From Paraburkholderia sp. HP33-1 (GTDB lineage Bacteria > Pseudomonadota > Gammaproteobacteria > Burkholderiales > Burkholderiaceae): a stretch of 64,000 bases of DNA. Numbering within the stretch: position 1 is the first letter of the stretch; each line of letters begins with the position of its first letter. This document shows, piece by piece, positions 45,597 through 55,238 of the stretch. The position numbers and the translations under genes are program-made. Below the pieces are notes generated by a model. It had not been told where the DNA came from and ran no database searches. It saw only the letters and a list, made by a program, of their open reading frames with translations. The stretch covers positions 248,001 to 312,000 of the forward strand of contig NZ_JAJEJR010000001.1 of assembly GCF_021390595.1 (NCBI RefSeq). Reading direction: 5' to 3'.

Positions 45597-46064
45597 ATGA
45601 GAGGGGGAACAGTGGTAACTAACGGACAATACAGAGGTGGCCGGTCGCCTCGACCCGGGTGCGACGATGATATTTCGGACCGTGACGTGTGGGCCGAGGC
45701 GGAGGCAAACCGACTTGCGTTAGTTGTCGGCGGAAAATTGTTGAGTTTCGATGCATTGTTAGCAGCACTGCAGGCAACGCCCAGAGATATTGACCGCGAG
45801 CTACGAGACGGTAGGATTTTTTCCGTCGAGTTGGCCGGCCAACTGTACTACCCCGCGTTTTTTGCTGACAGCAATATCGACCGAGCCGCGCTCGGCAGCG
45901 TGTCCATCGCTTTGGGTGGCATGCCAGGTTGGACCAAATTCGACTTCCTCGTCTCGCGTCGCGAAAGTCTTGGCGAAAGAAGTGCACTCGAGGCGCTCGC
46001 AGCAGGAGCGGTGGCGCTGGTATTGAACTGCGCGCAGCGATTTAGGGCGGGGGAAGCCGGGTGA
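45597..46064 (+). CDS. Hypothetical protein, MbcA/ParS-like C terminus
   Basis: 155 residues. Shares its 90-residue core with the protein at 44416. The end, KFDFLVSRRESLGERSALEALAAG, has the pattern of the toxin-binding domain of Xre/MbcA/ParS-type antitoxins (LGGxTPLEAL). It begins six bp after the DUF2442 gene. The start could be this ATG or a GTG five codons later with AGGGGG upstream. Confidence 0.55.
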   Translation: MRGGTVVTNGQYRGGRSPRPGCDDDISDRDVWAEAEANRLALVVGGKLLSFDALLAALQATPRDIDRELRDGRIFSVELAGQLYYPAFFADSNIDRAALGSVSIALGGMPGWTKFDFLVSRRESLGERSALEALAAGAVALVLNCAQRFRAGEAG

Positions 46065-46150
46065 CAGCGAAGGTGCTGCTCTTTTTGAAACCATGACCGG
46101 CGTCAGCACCGCTGACCGTGTCCGGGTCAGCGACCTGAATTCATAGAGGT

Positions 46151-46468
46151 TTGACATGTCCTTCGCAAATCAGCCACTTGCTTTTCCTGCGCGGTACTAC
46201 GTGGCAGGTTTTTAGCGAGCGCACCGGCGTAGCTGAGTCCAGCTTTGATGGAGGCGCCGCAGAAGACAGCATTGTGTCCACATCACAGCTAGTCGCACTA
46301 GCGGACGGACTAGAAGCAGAGTGGGTACTTGTTCCGCGCGAGCATCTGCATGCCGTTCGGCGCCTCATTGATGGAAATGGAGCGAGCCCTGACTATTCCG
46401 CCCTGAGCTCCGCCGAGCTGTTTCTCAAAACGAAGTCAAACAAAGGAAAGACTGGCGATGACGAGTGA
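46151..46468 (+). CDS. Possible XRE/HipB-like antitoxin, degenerate
   Basis: 105 residues if a TTG start is used. FLRGTTWQVFSERTGVAESSF and STSQLVALADGLEAEWVLVPREHL look like the HTH and the following helix of HipB-type XRE antitoxins. The best ribosome site (AGAGG) instead serves an ATG at 46156 in another frame that stops after 19 codons, so a frameshift is likely. Precedes a broken hipA. Confidence 0.4.
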   Translation: MTCPSQISHLLFLRGTTWQVFSERTGVAESSFDGGAAEDSIVSTSQLVALADGLEAEWVLVPREHLHAVRRLIDGNGASPDYSALSSAELFLKTKSNKGKTGDDE

Positions 46469-46500
46469 TACCGCATGCATGGACTAAACCAAGGACTAAA

Positions 46501-46677
46501 GTGAATCTTGACGACCTTCATCTGTGGTATTTGGCCGAGCCGCTCACACTGCGATACATCGGTGCATTGTCACCGGTATCGTCAGGTGAAACAGTCTCAC
46601 TGCGTTACTGCGAGGAGTGGCTCGGTATCGACTTCCCGAAATCCAGCGACGCTGTACAGCGCAGCTTCGCGAGCTGA
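46501..46677 (+). pseudogene. HipA N-terminal fragment
   Basis: 58 codons from a GTG with AGGA upstream. LHLWYLAEPLTLRYIGALSPVSSGETVSLRYCEEWLG (read in parts) has the N-terminal subdomain pattern of HipA kinases (short strand, GxL, then YxxxWL). The frame ends at once; the kinase domain is missing. It looks like the relic of a hipBA toxin-antitoxin pair cut by recombination. Confidence 0.5.
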
Positions 46678-47073
46678 CTAGTGAGACCTTCCGACGCAAT
46701 AACGTCCAAGGTTATTCGGCACCTGTCAGATTCTCCCCGCCTCTACGGACGACGCATACGGCCGAGTTTGCCACCATGAAAACGATGGGCATGGGCGCTG
46801 TGAGCACCATGGAAGGCGGCACTGGCCGGCGCGAACTCGCGAGACTCCATGTGCACGTGCGCCCGCCCCCGCCTAGCTGATTGCGGCGGCCTACCTGCGG
46901 GAACTTGCCGTGGGAGACGTCACACGTCGCCAGCATGCTTTCTCCAGCACCTTGCGACCATGTGCCAAGCGCTTTCGCCGGAGTTCGGTTAACACTAAAT
47001 TAACGCGACAGGCCGCCTCTCATCCAGACCGCGACATTTCCGGTATTATCGAAGCATCGCCCGTTCGACCTTT
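46678..47073. other. 396-bp gap between defence block and arsenic block
   Basis: No coding frame with real character. It is the junction between two unlike gene sets and probably an old recombination joint. GTATTATC at 47043-47050 could be the -10 of arsO. No arsR gene or clear ArsR operator is visible. Confidence 0.45.
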
Positions 47074-48168
47074 ATGTCTCATAGCAACGTGTCCGCTTAC
47101 AAACAAATCGATGTTGCCATCATCGGCGGCGGTCAATCCGCTTTGGCCGTCGCTTATTTCCTGCGTCGGCTCGGCATCAGCTACGTTGTGCTAGATGACC
47201 AGGTTGCCGCAGGCGGCGCATGGCAACATGCATGGGATTCGCTCCATTTGTTCTCGCCGGCGCAGTGGAGTTCGTTGCCTGGCTGGTTGATGCCGCCGAC
47301 CTCGGGTCAATATCCCTCGCGCGAACATGTCATTCGCTATCTCACCGAATACGAGAAGCGCTATGAAATTCCGGTCCATCGCCCCGTGTATGTGACGGCC
47401 GTTTCGCGTCGTCCCGCGGGACTGCTCGTATCAACCGACCAAGGCGACTGGCTCGCAAAAGCGGTCGTCAGTGCTACCGGCACTTGGGGGCACCCGTACA
47501 TTCCGGACTATCCTGGACAAGGCAGCTTCGAGGGCGAGCAGTTGCACTCAGCGCATTACCGTAGTCCGGATGCGTTCCACGGAAAGGATGTACTGGTTGT
47601 AGGCGGAGGCAACTCCGGTGCACAGATACTCGCCGAACTGTCGCAGGTCTGTAATACAACCTGGGTTACGTTGGAACAGCCCACATTCCTGCCCGATGAT
47701 GTCGACGGACGTGTTCTCTTCGAGCGTGCGACCGAACGATGGAAAGCTCGCTCCGAGGGGCGTGCGGACCCCACGCCGACTGGCGGCCTCGGCGATGTTG
47801 TGATGGTGCCGCCCGTACGCGAAGCGCGCGAACGAGGAGTGCTGCATTCAGTGCGCCCTTTCTCGCATTTCACGGTGGATGGCGTCGTATGGAGAGATGG
47901 CTCCCATGCGCACGTCGATGCCGTTATCTGGTGTACCGGCTTCCGTCCGGCACTCGAGCATCTACGCCCGCTGCATGTCCTTAACGACGCCGGTCGGGTC
48001 GATGTCGTCGATGGCCGCGCGGTGTTGGAGCCGAGGCTCTGGCTGGTCGGATACGGCGAATGGTGCGGCTTCGCATCCGCGACGCTCATCGGCGTGATGC
48101 GCCCGGCGAGGTCAGCGGCAACGCAGATTGGCCAATATTTGAATACTCTTGAGGAATCGACAACATGA
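47074..48168 (+). CDS. arsO: ArsO-like flavin-binding monooxygenase
   Basis: 364 residues. FAD-binding GGGQSA at 18-23 and NADPH-binding GGGNSG at 177-182 fit flavin-containing monooxygenases of the ArsO type that occur in ars operons. ATGTWGHP and WCTGFRP segments are also typical. Its role in arsenic metabolism is not fully known. The arsC ATG overlaps its stop (ATGA at 48165-48168), so the two genes are translationally coupled. Weak ribosome site. Confidence 0.87.
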   Translation: MSHSNVSAYKQIDVAIIGGGQSALAVAYFLRRLGISYVVLDDQVAAGGAWQHAWDSLHLFSPAQWSSLPGWLMPPTSGQYPSREHVIRYLTEYEKRYEIPVHRPVYVTAVSRRPAGLLVSTDQGDWLAKAVVSATGTWGHPYIPDYPGQGSFEGEQLHSAHYRSPDAFHGKDVLVVGGGNSGAQILAELSQVCNTTWVTLEQPTFLPDDVDGRVLFERATERWKARSEGRADPTPTGGLGDVVMVPPVREARERGVLHSVRPFSHFTVDGVVWRDGSHAHVDAVIWCTGFRPALEHLRPLHVLNDAGRVDVVDGRAVLEPRLWLVGYGEWCGFASATLIGVMRPARSAATQIGQYLNTLEESTT

Positions 48169-48593
48169 ACGTCACCATTTACCACAACCCCGACTGCGGA
48201 ACATCGCGCAATACGTTGGCGATGATTCGAAACGCAGGCATCGAACCCACCATCATCGAATACCTCAAGAATCCACCGTCACGGGAAAAACTCGCTGAGC
48301 TGATTCAGCAATCGGGACTATCGGTGCGTGACGTCATACGGCAGAAGGGGACGCCATACGCGGAACTGGGACTGGACGCCCCGACTGTTACAGACGAGCA
48401 GTTGCTCAACGCAATGATGGAGCACCCCATCCTCATTAATCGCCCCATTGTCGTGACACCGTTGGGCGTGCGACTATGCCGTCCGTCGGAGGCGGTACTC
48501 GACATTCTTCCTGCCGAGCAAAAAGGGGCGTTCACGAAGGAGGATGGTGAGGTCGTCACCGACAGCGAAGGCAAGCGCGTCAGCAAGTCGTGA
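48165..48593 (+). CDS. arsC: Glutaredoxin-dependent arsenate reductase
   Basis: 142 residues of the ArsC/Spx fold. Catalytic Cys11 lies in [11 protein letters not shown], and [17 protein letters not shown] has the substrate-binding arginines. It reduces arsenate to arsenite using glutathione and glutaredoxin in the cytoplasm. Its length is normal. It is convergent with the DUF2703-arsA-arsD group. In an arsenite oxidiser it may serve when arsenate re-enters the cell. Confidence 0.93.
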   Translation: MNVTIYHNPDCGTSRNTLAMIRNAGIEPTIIEYLKNPPSREKLAELIQQSGLSVRDVIRQKGTPYAELGLDAPTVTDEQLLNAMMEHPILINRPIVVTPLGVRLCRPSEAVLDILPAEQKGAFTKEDGEVVTDSEGKRVSKS

Positions 48594-48611
48594 TTGTCGG
48601 CCCGGTGCACC

Positions 48612-48695
48612 CTATTGCATGGATGCGCCGGCGAGCACCCAGGTCAGGACCAGCTTGAGGTCAGCATCGCTGATGCCGAGGCTGGGCGGCATCAG
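48612..48695 (-). pseudogene. C-terminal remnant of a class I cytochrome c
   Basis: On the minus strand, 27 codons read LMPPSLGISDADLKLVLTWV followed by LAGASMQ and a stop. This is the end of a class I cytochrome c, with the axial Met in MPP. No heme motif is present and a stop lies two codons upstream, so the gene is broken. It overlaps the end of the DUF2703 gene by four bases. Small cytochromes c are common electron acceptors of arsenite oxidase. Confidence 0.7.
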
Positions 48696-49093
48696 CGGTT
48701 ATCCTGTCCCGCGTTCAAAGTCAACGCGGCAATGAGGCCAGCCTTGACCAGCAGCTCCTCGGGAACAACCTCATAGGTAGTGCCGCCGACGTCGACAGTG
48801 CGGCAATTCGAATCCCCACAGACGGAACAACACTGGCTGCTACCGACAGAGGCATTTACCCATTCCTCCATCGGCCTGCCTGCAATCCAGATGCGGTTGG
48901 ATTCTGACGGATTGGCTTTGAAGGCTGCGTCGTCAATCTCGCGGGTTTCCAGTACCGGCTCGATGCCGAGCGGCATCAACTGCTTGCGCAGTTGCTGGTA
49001 GGCCCGCTCGACCTCGTCACCCGTGCCCGAGCACCTGGGGCAGGTTTCGCCGCCAGAGACGAGACGTTGCCAAACGATGGGAAGTGTCTTCAT
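48692..49093 (-). CDS. DUF2703 domain protein
   Basis: 133 residues. The ETCPRCSGT and CCSVCGDSNC cysteine groups and the VGSSQCC segment fit DUF2703, a family often encoded in ars operons. The Cys pairs suggest metal or arsenite binding. It follows arsA by four bases in the arsD-arsA transcript. The end appears normal for the family although it abuts the cytochrome relic. Confidence 0.75.
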   Translation of the reverse strand: MKTLPIVWQRLVSGGETCPRCSGTGDEVERAYQQLRKQLMPLGIEPVLETREIDDAAFKANPSESNRIWIAGRPMEEWVNASVGSSQCCSVCGDSNCRTVDVGGTTYEVVPEELLVKAGLIAALTLNAGQDNR

Positions 49094-49097
49094 GGTG

Positions 49098-50885
49098 TTA
49101 TTTCACTGAAGAAGAAAGAGCTTCGACACGAGGCTGCTGAGCAACCAGGTGTTCCAGGCCCGCTTGCCCGACCGGCGACTCGGCGAGCCACGGTATCAGC
49201 GCGCATTTGTGCGACAGAGTGTCGGCTACGCGTCGGATGAACGGCACCTCATAGGCACCACGCTGGCACAGAATTGGGTGCGTTGTTCCACTCGCGAGCA
49301 GCGACTGGTTGATGACCCAGGCGTACGGTTCAATGCCGGCACGGGCCAGGTCTTTGCTGAGGCGCTCGGCCTCGTGAACAGGCGTGGCCTCCGGCAGCGT
49401 GACGATGAGCACTCGCGTGTAGCCAGGGTCGCGAAGCCGGGGCAACAACTGCCGTACTGCCTCAGGCATATCGCCCTGTACTCGCATCACTTCCCGGTGA
49501 TAAGACTCGGCTGCATCCAGCAACAGGATGGTGTGACCCGTAGGGGCCGTGTCCAGCACGACGAAGCCGTTCTTGCCTTCGTCCACGGTACGAGCGAAGG
49601 CCCGGAAGACCGCTATTTCTTCGGTACACGGAGAACGCAAATCCTCTTCCAGCATCGCGCGTCCCTGGGCGTCGAGCTGCTGGCCAGCCTTGTCGAGCAC
49701 TTCCTCCTGGTACCTCTGAACTTCCGCAGACGGGTCAATACGGGCCACCGTCAGACCAGGAACGACACCGTCAATCGTGGAGGCAATATGGGCAGCGGGG
49801 TCGGTCGTCGAAAGCACCACCTTGTGCCCCTTTTTCGCAAGCGCTACGGCGATGGCAGCGGCAACAGTGGTCTTGCCCACGCCGCCTTTTCCCATCGTCA
49901 TAACGACACCATGTCCCGCTGCGGCCATGTCTTCGACCAGACGGCTCAACCCGGATGGCAGGCTGGTTTCGGGCATCTCGTGACCGGTCGGTGATACGAC
50001 GGTTTCCGGGTGGGCCATCTCTCGCAGCGCATCCAGTCCGACGGTCCCGCGTGGCAGGAAAGGAATGGATGTCCGCGGCAATCGAGCAAGTTCCACCGGC
50101 ATGTTCGCCAGTGCCTCAGCTGCCCCCCGCGCCATGGCAGTCGCAATCGCGTCGCCGGAGTTCGCATCGCCAAACACGCCATTGATGACCACGGTCTGAT
50201 TCCGAATCCCCAGGTCGGCAAGTTCCCCGCGAGTGCGATTGGCTTCCCGTAACGACGCGACGTCGGCCCGTGCAACCAGGACGACGGTTGTGTCGTCAGC
50301 GCTAGAAAGTCGCTCGACAGTGGCCGCATACAGGGCCTTCTGTTTTTCCAGGCCGGCGAGCGGTCCCAGACAGGAAGCGCCCCCTGTGGAAGTAGAGATG
50401 AACTCGTCCCATGCCGACGGCAAGGTCAGCAGGCGCAGCGTGTGGCCGGTGGGGGCCGTGTCGAAGATGACATGGTCGAACTCCGCTGTGGCAGCCGGGT
50501 CACCCAGGAGCTTCGAGAACTCGTCAAACGCTGCAATTTCGACGGTGCACGAGCCGGAAAACTGCTCCTCCATGCTCCGGATGGCCGCTGCAGGCAGGAT
50601 GCCCCTATAGGGCGTCACCATGCGTTCCCGGTAGGCATGCGCCGCCGCCTCGGGGTCGATGTTCAGCGCAAACAGGCCCCTCACCCCAGGTATGGGTGTC
50701 GGTGCGTGGCCCAAGCCCACGCCCAGCACCTCATCGAGGTTGGACGCCGGGTCCGTGCTGACGATAAGTACCTTCTTCCCCGCTTCGGCCAGTGCCAGAC
50801 CAGTGGCGCAGGACAACGAGGTCTTGCCAACCCCGCCTTTTCCGGTGAAAAACAGGAAGCGCGTCTGAATACTCGGCAGTGGCAT
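49098..50885 (-). CDS. arsA: Arsenite-activated ATPase
   Basis: 595 residues with the two ATPase halves of ArsA: P-loops GKGGVGKT at 15-22 and 332-339, and the DTAPTGHT signature in each half. It powers arsenite extrusion through ArsB or Acr3, normally encoded next to it; neither is present in this window. It follows arsD by 15 bp and is followed by DUF2703. Full family length, no sign of decay. Confidence 0.95.
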   Translation of the reverse strand: MPLPSIQTRFLFFTGKGGVGKTSLSCATGLALAEAGKKVLIVSTDPASNLDEVLGVGLGHAPTPIPGVRGLFALNIDPEAAAHAYRERMVTPYRGILPAAAIRSMEEQFSGSCTVEIAAFDEFSKLLGDPAATAEFDHVIFDTAPTGHTLRLLTLPSAWDEFISTSTGGASCLGPLAGLEKQKALYAATVERLSSADDTTVVLVARADVASLREANRTRGELADLGIRNQTVVINGVFGDANSGDAIATAMARGAAEALANMPVELARLPRTSIPFLPRGTVGLDALREMAHPETVVSPTGHEMPETSLPSGLSRLVEDMAAAGHGVVMTMGKGGVGKTTVAAAIAVALAKKGHKVVLSTTDPAAHIASTIDGVVPGLTVARIDPSAEVQRYQEEVLDKAGQQLDAQGRAMLEEDLRSPCTEEIAVFRAFARTVDEGKNGFVVLDTAPTGHTILLLDAAESYHREVMRVQGDMPEAVRQLLPRLRDPGYTRVLIVTLPEATPVHEAERLSKDLARAGIEPYAWVINQSLLASGTTHPILCQRGAYEVPFIRRVADTLSHKCALIPWLAESPVGQAGLEHLVAQQPRVEALSSSVK

Positions 50886-50900
50886 GGTTCAGGCCTCCTG

Positions 50901-51266
50901 TCAGCAGGAGCCAGGCGCGCAGCCGCAGCTTCCGAGCTTGACGTGCGGCTTCTCGTCCGTCGTCAGCGCGATGTTGAGCTTATGAGCCAGTTGTTGCCGC
51001 GAGGGGTACATGCCGGTGGAGACGATGTGGCCATCGATGGCGATGATGGGCAGGCGGTCCATGCCACCTTCCATTTCCTTGACCACACTCGGGTTGGCCA
51101 CGAACGCCTGCGGCTCTTGACCGAGGTTGTACCGGGCCACTGTCACGCCATGCCCTTCGACCCATTTCAGGTCGGCAGCGAACTGGGCAAGAACAGGGTC
51201 CACGTCCACACCGCAGACACCGGTAGAGCAGCACATGGCGGGGTCAAACACTTCCAGCTTTTTCAT
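50901..51266 (-). CDS. arsD: Arsenite metallochaperone
   Basis: 121 residues. Cys12-Cys13 and Cys18 (PAMCCSTGVCG) are the arsenite-binding trio; a second CGC...C group closes the protein (C114, C116, C121). ArsD hands arsenite to ArsA. AAAGG lies upstream of the ATG, and a direct repeat at 51297-51314 is a candidate operator. First gene of the arsD-arsA-DUF2703 unit. Confidence 0.94.
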   Translation of the reverse strand: MKKLEVFDPAMCCSTGVCGVDVDPVLAQFAADLKWVEGHGVTVARYNLGQEPQAFVANPSVVKEMEGGMDRLPIIAIDGHIVSTGMYPSRQQLAHKLNIALTTDEKPHVKLGSCGCAPGSC

Positions 51267-51296
51267 GATGCGTACCTTTCACGAATCGACATTTCC

Positions 51297-51314
51297 AATG
51301 TAGTAGAAATGTAG
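51297..51314 (-). promoter_or_regulatory. Candidate operator of arsDA
   Basis: AATGTAG occurs twice, 11 bp apart (51297-51303 and 51308-51314), 30-48 bp before arsD, overlapping TTGCAC and TACATT boxes on the minus strand that could be -35 and -10. ArsR-type or other local control is likely. The rest of the 272-bp gap to moaA (51267-51538) has no gene. Confidence 0.35.
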
Positions 51315-51538
51315 AGGCTGTGCAAGCTCCCTGCAGCAATGCGACTACTTCTGCGACGTCTTGCCGCTGCCGACAAGTCGCTCGACCATGGCCCGAGCCA
51401 TTCGTTGCAGCCAACGGAAAGTCGTCTCCAGATGTCTTGGTCGTCAAGCGGCGTGTCAACGTATTCAAGCCGACCCCAGCGCCTTGCATGCGTGCGTCCG
51501 CGCGCCTCGCAGGCAACGCAACGGCCATACGCGCAACA

Positions 51539-52666
51539 TCAACCGCCGATAAACGACATTTCGACTTTGGACCGGGCGTGCGCAACGCCATTTTCGCCGC
51601 GGCGCTCCGAGTAACGGTCAGCCCGTTTCATCCACAGGTCAGTGATGAGTTGGCGTAACGCCCCATCAGAGCGGCCGTTTCGCATTGGGTTGCGGATGTC
51701 CACGCCACGAGAGTCAAACAGGCACGTGTACAGGTGGCCGTCGGATGACAAGCGCAGCCGCGTGCATCCGCCGCAAAATGGTTGTGTGACGCTCGAGATG
51801 ACGCCAATCTTTCCCTGGCCATCTGCAAAGCGATATTGAACCGACGTGTCGGAAGGAGTGTTTCGCCTGGTTGCTACCAACGGGAAGGAAGCGTTGATGA
51901 TGTTCAGAACCTCGGACGACGGCATCACCGACTCCATGTTCCAGCCATTGCTCGCACCGACGTCCATGAACTCGATAAAACGGACTTCCACGCCAGTTCC
52001 CCGGAAGTGGGTTGCCATCGGCAGAATCTGTGCATCGTTGACCCCGCGCTTTACTACCATGTTGACCTTAACGGGAGCGAAGCCGGCACGAAGCGCAGCG
52101 TCAATTCCTTGCAGCACCGCCAAGGCAGAGAAGCCGACGCCATTCATTTGCTGAAAGACTGCCTCGTCTATCGCGTCAAGACTGACGGTGATGCGCTTCA
52201 TTCCCGCGTCCCGCAATGCCTGCGCCTTTCGGCCGAGCAACGAACCGTTGGTTGTCAGAGTCAGGTCAACATCGGCGCCCTGAGGTGTTCGCAATGTGGC
52301 CAGCCGGGCGACAAGATGCTCCAGGTCTTTCCGCAGCAACGGCTCGCCGCCCGTGAGACGAATCTTTTCGACACCAAGTCCAACGAACACGCGGGCAACG
52401 CGCTCAATTTCCTCGAAGCTGAGCAGCTCGTGTCGCGGCAGGAATGCGTAGTCCTTGCCAAACACATCCTTTGGCATGCAGTAGATACAACGAAAATTGC
52501 AGCGGTCCGTGACCGAGATACGCAGGTCCCGCAATGGGCGCGAACGGGTGTCCCGCAGCGGCAAGTCTGCTGCCGTAACGTCGCGTCCAGTGAAGCCTTG
52601 TTCTGCAGAGTCCGCAACGCTGACTTCGACGAGCGGAATAACTCGCCCCAGCGCAAACGCCTTCAT
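51539..52666 (-). CDS. moaA: GTP 3',8-cyclase (molybdenum cofactor synthesis)
   Basis: 375-residue radical SAM enzyme. C56, C60 and C63 (CNFRCIYC) hold the first cluster; C298, C301 and C315 (FCGGCTRLRL...C) the second; the protein ends in the GG tail needed for activity. It performs the first step of molybdopterin synthesis. It lies 78 bp after aioA, so an extra moaA copy accompanies the molybdoenzyme, supplying cofactor when arsenite oxidase is induced. Confidence 0.93.
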   Translation of the reverse strand: MKAFALGRVIPLVEVSVADSAEQGFTGRDVTAADLPLRDTRSRPLRDLRISVTDRCNFRCIYCMPKDVFGKDYAFLPRHELLSFEEIERVARVFVGLGVEKIRLTGGEPLLRKDLEHLVARLATLRTPQGADVDLTLTTNGSLLGRKAQALRDAGMKRITVSLDAIDEAVFQQMNGVGFSALAVLQGIDAALRAGFAPVKVNMVVKRGVNDAQILPMATHFRGTGVEVRFIEFMDVGASNGWNMESVMPSSEVLNIINASFPLVATRRNTPSDTSVQYRFADGQGKIGVISSVTQPFCGGCTRLRLSSDGHLYTCLFDSRGVDIRNPMRNGRSDGALRQLITDLWMKRADRYSERRGENGVAHARSKVEMSFIGG

Positions 52667-52744
52667 AGCAGCCCCCTCCCACGCGTGGATAGCCGCCGAC
52701 CCGGAAAGAGCGAATGCGGCCGGCGCAGCGCCGGCCGTGGCTAC

Positions 52745-55222
52745 CTACGTATAACGGCGACTCTTGAAGCTGACGGTTCGCTTGTAATCCTCCATCGAGC
52801 CAACGCGACGGATGTTCGCCCACGTGCCCTTGTAGTACGGGACGATGTTCCGGTCGGTCCATGTGGTCGTCACGTCATCCTGGATGCCGTTGATGTGGCC
52901 AAAGACCATGAATGTCTGGTCATGCTTGATTTCGGTTGCCGGATAAGCCATTGCATAGGTCGACCCAAAGTCGTTGAAGACCTCGACAATGTCGCCGGCA
53001 CTGATTCCGAGTCCCTGCGCATCAGCCGGATTCATCTCGACATAAGCCATCGGGTCTCGCGCACGCACGAACTCGTTGTACTGGTCGTGATAGACGGTTT
53101 GCCATACCTCGTTTGTGCGCCCGTTGTTAATCCAGAAACGGTATTTGGCTTTCTGGTCAGCCACCGTTTTCGGCAAGCCAGGCCACGGTGAAGGCTTGAA
53201 CTGCGCCTTGCCGTCCGGCGTGTCGAACTTCGCGTCCATGTAGAGCATTTCCGTGCCGACGAGTTTGCCTCCCTCCCACGCTTTGGCCGGCAACTGCACG
53301 CCGTTGTTGGCCATGATGCGCAGGCGTTCATACGTCACGAGGTTGCCGGTGCTACCGCCCTGGCTGTCAATCTTCTCGACCCCTGGCTGCCCGGCACGAC
53401 GGAAGCCATCGTTAAAGGCATCCTCCTCGGTCTTCCAGTCAAAGCCGTTAAACCGTGAGGCCATCTTTGCGTTGCCTTCCTTCGTGTACATGTCGCGCAG
53501 CGTGTTGGCCACGCGCGCTGCGATAAGGCAGTCGGGCAGTGCTGTCCCTGGCGGGTCCATGAACCGTTCGGACAGACGCATTCGCCGTTCGCCGTTCATC
53601 GAGGTCAGGTTCATCTCACCAGGATGCGCGGCGGGCAACATCAGATGGGCGGCCTCGGCGAGCTTGGTCGGATAGAGATTGATGCTGGTAACGAACAGTC
53701 CGCCCTTGGACGTAGCGTCATAGATGACATCGACCATCTGCTCCGTGCTTGCCCCCCGCGCTTTCTGCATCGCGTCCTTCACAACCTGTGAGCGGCGCAG
53801 AACCACTTCGCGCAGCCCCTGCGCATTGTTGCTCGTCTGGAAGTTGTTGCATGCCCACCAGGTCATCATGCGGCCTTTGCCGTTGATGAGTTCCTGGTCG
53901 ATATATATCTTCGTGTTTCCCGGGTACGGCGGCCGTGTGTAGCCTTCCTGATGGCCGCCCATGCGTACGACGCCAGTGCCCCGTCGACCAACGTTGTGGG
54001 TCGCAAGAACGACGTCAACCAGGGACGACTGAATCAGGTAATTGTCGTTGCCCCAGATGATGCCTTTTTCGTACGTATGCATCGTCCTCGGCATCTGGCC
54101 GGGTGCCTTGGGCTTGTACGACCATTCTGCCGCCGTGCGGATTCTGTCGACGGGCACACCAGTAATCCTGCTGCTCTCTTCAAGTGACAGGTTGTTGGCC
54201 TTCACCGCATCATCGAAGCCATTCGTGTGTGCCGCGATGAACTCACGGTCAATCCATCCTTGCTGTACAACGTACGTGAAGATGCCGTTGAACAGCGCGA
54301 TGTCGGTGCCGGGCTGGATGTCAAGATGCAGCACATTGTCCTTGCCCGCGACCTGCTCCGCGATTGCAATGGTTGGTGTGCGCCTCGGGTCGACAAACAC
54401 GACCCGCGTTTTCGGCATCGCTTCACCTGGGAACCACTTTTTCTTCTTGTCGTCTGTCGAACCCTGAAGGTTTGGCACCCAGTGATTGAGGAAATAATTC
54501 GTCTGTGTCTCATACGAGTTCGCGCCGATGGACCAGATGACATCGGCCAGTTCAGCGTCTTCGTATGAATTGTTCAGCTCGCCGATGCCCATCTCACGGG
54601 TGGCATGACATTCGGAGTTGTAGGCTGGCCGGTTATGGATGCGCACCATTGGGGTTTGCAGTGCCGTGAACATCAGCTTCCCACTGCCCCAGGTATTCTC
54701 GAATCCACCGCCGGCGCCTCCGTGGTCAAAGGCGGAGAACACAATGCCGCTCGGGCCATCCTTGTCGAGCACCTTCTTCATCAGACCGGCGTAGAGGGCC
54801 ATCGCCTCATCCCAGTTCGTTTCGACCCACTGGTCGCTGACATAGATGCGCGGATTCCTCAGGCGTTCCTGGGTGATGCCGTCTGGCGCGTACATGTAGG
54901 TGGCCATCTTGCCACCGCGCGTCGAGCTTAGACCGCTGTTCACGACACAGCTCTTGTCCGGGACAATCATAATCGTGTGTCGCGAGCCGTCGCGGTCCGT
55001 CACGACGTTCTCCATCGCCGTGGTCATGATGAGTTGCAACGGTGGGACCTGCTTGCGGAAATCGACACCAAGCGCATTCTGGTTCGGCGCGCGTCCGCCT
55101 TCTTCACCTTCCGGCCACTTGTACACGTGATACCCGCAGCCAACGATACAGAAGTGACACGTCATGTTCGTTCGCTGGGCCGTGACCGGCGGTAGCACGA
55201 TGCGGTCGTTGTCCTTAGCCAT
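52745..55222 (-). CDS. aioA: Arsenite oxidase large (molybdenum) subunit
   Basis: 825 residues. [16 protein letters not shown] supplies C22, C25 and C29 for the [3Fe-4S] cluster with no fourth Cys, as in AioA and unlike most DMSO-reductase enzymes. Other landmarks are [25 protein letters not shown] and [12 protein letters not shown]. It oxidises arsenite to arsenate in the periplasm, being exported by the Tat signal of AioB. AioB precedes it by 16 bp. Full length, well conserved. Confidence 0.97.
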   Translation of the reverse strand: MAKDNDRIVLPPVTAQRTNMTCHFCIVGCGYHVYKWPEGEEGGRAPNQNALGVDFRKQVPPLQLIMTTAMENVVTDRDGSRHTIMIVPDKSCVVNSGLSSTRGGKMATYMYAPDGITQERLRNPRIYVSDQWVETNWDEAMALYAGLMKKVLDKDGPSGIVFSAFDHGGAGGGFENTWGSGKLMFTALQTPMVRIHNRPAYNSECHATREMGIGELNNSYEDAELADVIWSIGANSYETQTNYFLNHWVPNLQGSTDDKKKKWFPGEAMPKTRVVFVDPRRTPTIAIAEQVAGKDNVLHLDIQPGTDIALFNGIFTYVVQQGWIDREFIAAHTNGFDDAVKANNLSLEESSRITGVPVDRIRTAAEWSYKPKAPGQMPRTMHTYEKGIIWGNDNYLIQSSLVDVVLATHNVGRRGTGVVRMGGHQEGYTRPPYPGNTKIYIDQELINGKGRMMTWWACNNFQTSNNAQGLREVVLRRSQVVKDAMQKARGASTEQMVDVIYDATSKGGLFVTSINLYPTKLAEAAHLMLPAAHPGEMNLTSMNGERRMRLSERFMDPPGTALPDCLIAARVANTLRDMYTKEGNAKMASRFNGFDWKTEEDAFNDGFRRAGQPGVEKIDSQGGSTGNLVTYERLRIMANNGVQLPAKAWEGGKLVGTEMLYMDAKFDTPDGKAQFKPSPWPGLPKTVADQKAKYRFWINNGRTNEVWQTVYHDQYNEFVRARDPMAYVEMNPADAQGLGISAGDIVEVFNDFGSTYAMAYPATEIKHDQTFMVFGHINGIQDDVTTTWTDRNIVPYYKGTWANIRRVGSMEDYKRTVSFKSRRYT

Positions 55223-55238
55223 TTTCAGCTCCTCGAAC

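Noticed and set aside
51267..51538. arsR gene between arsD and moaA
   Set aside because: Frames in this gap are broken and show no ArsR winged-helix or metal-binding motif.
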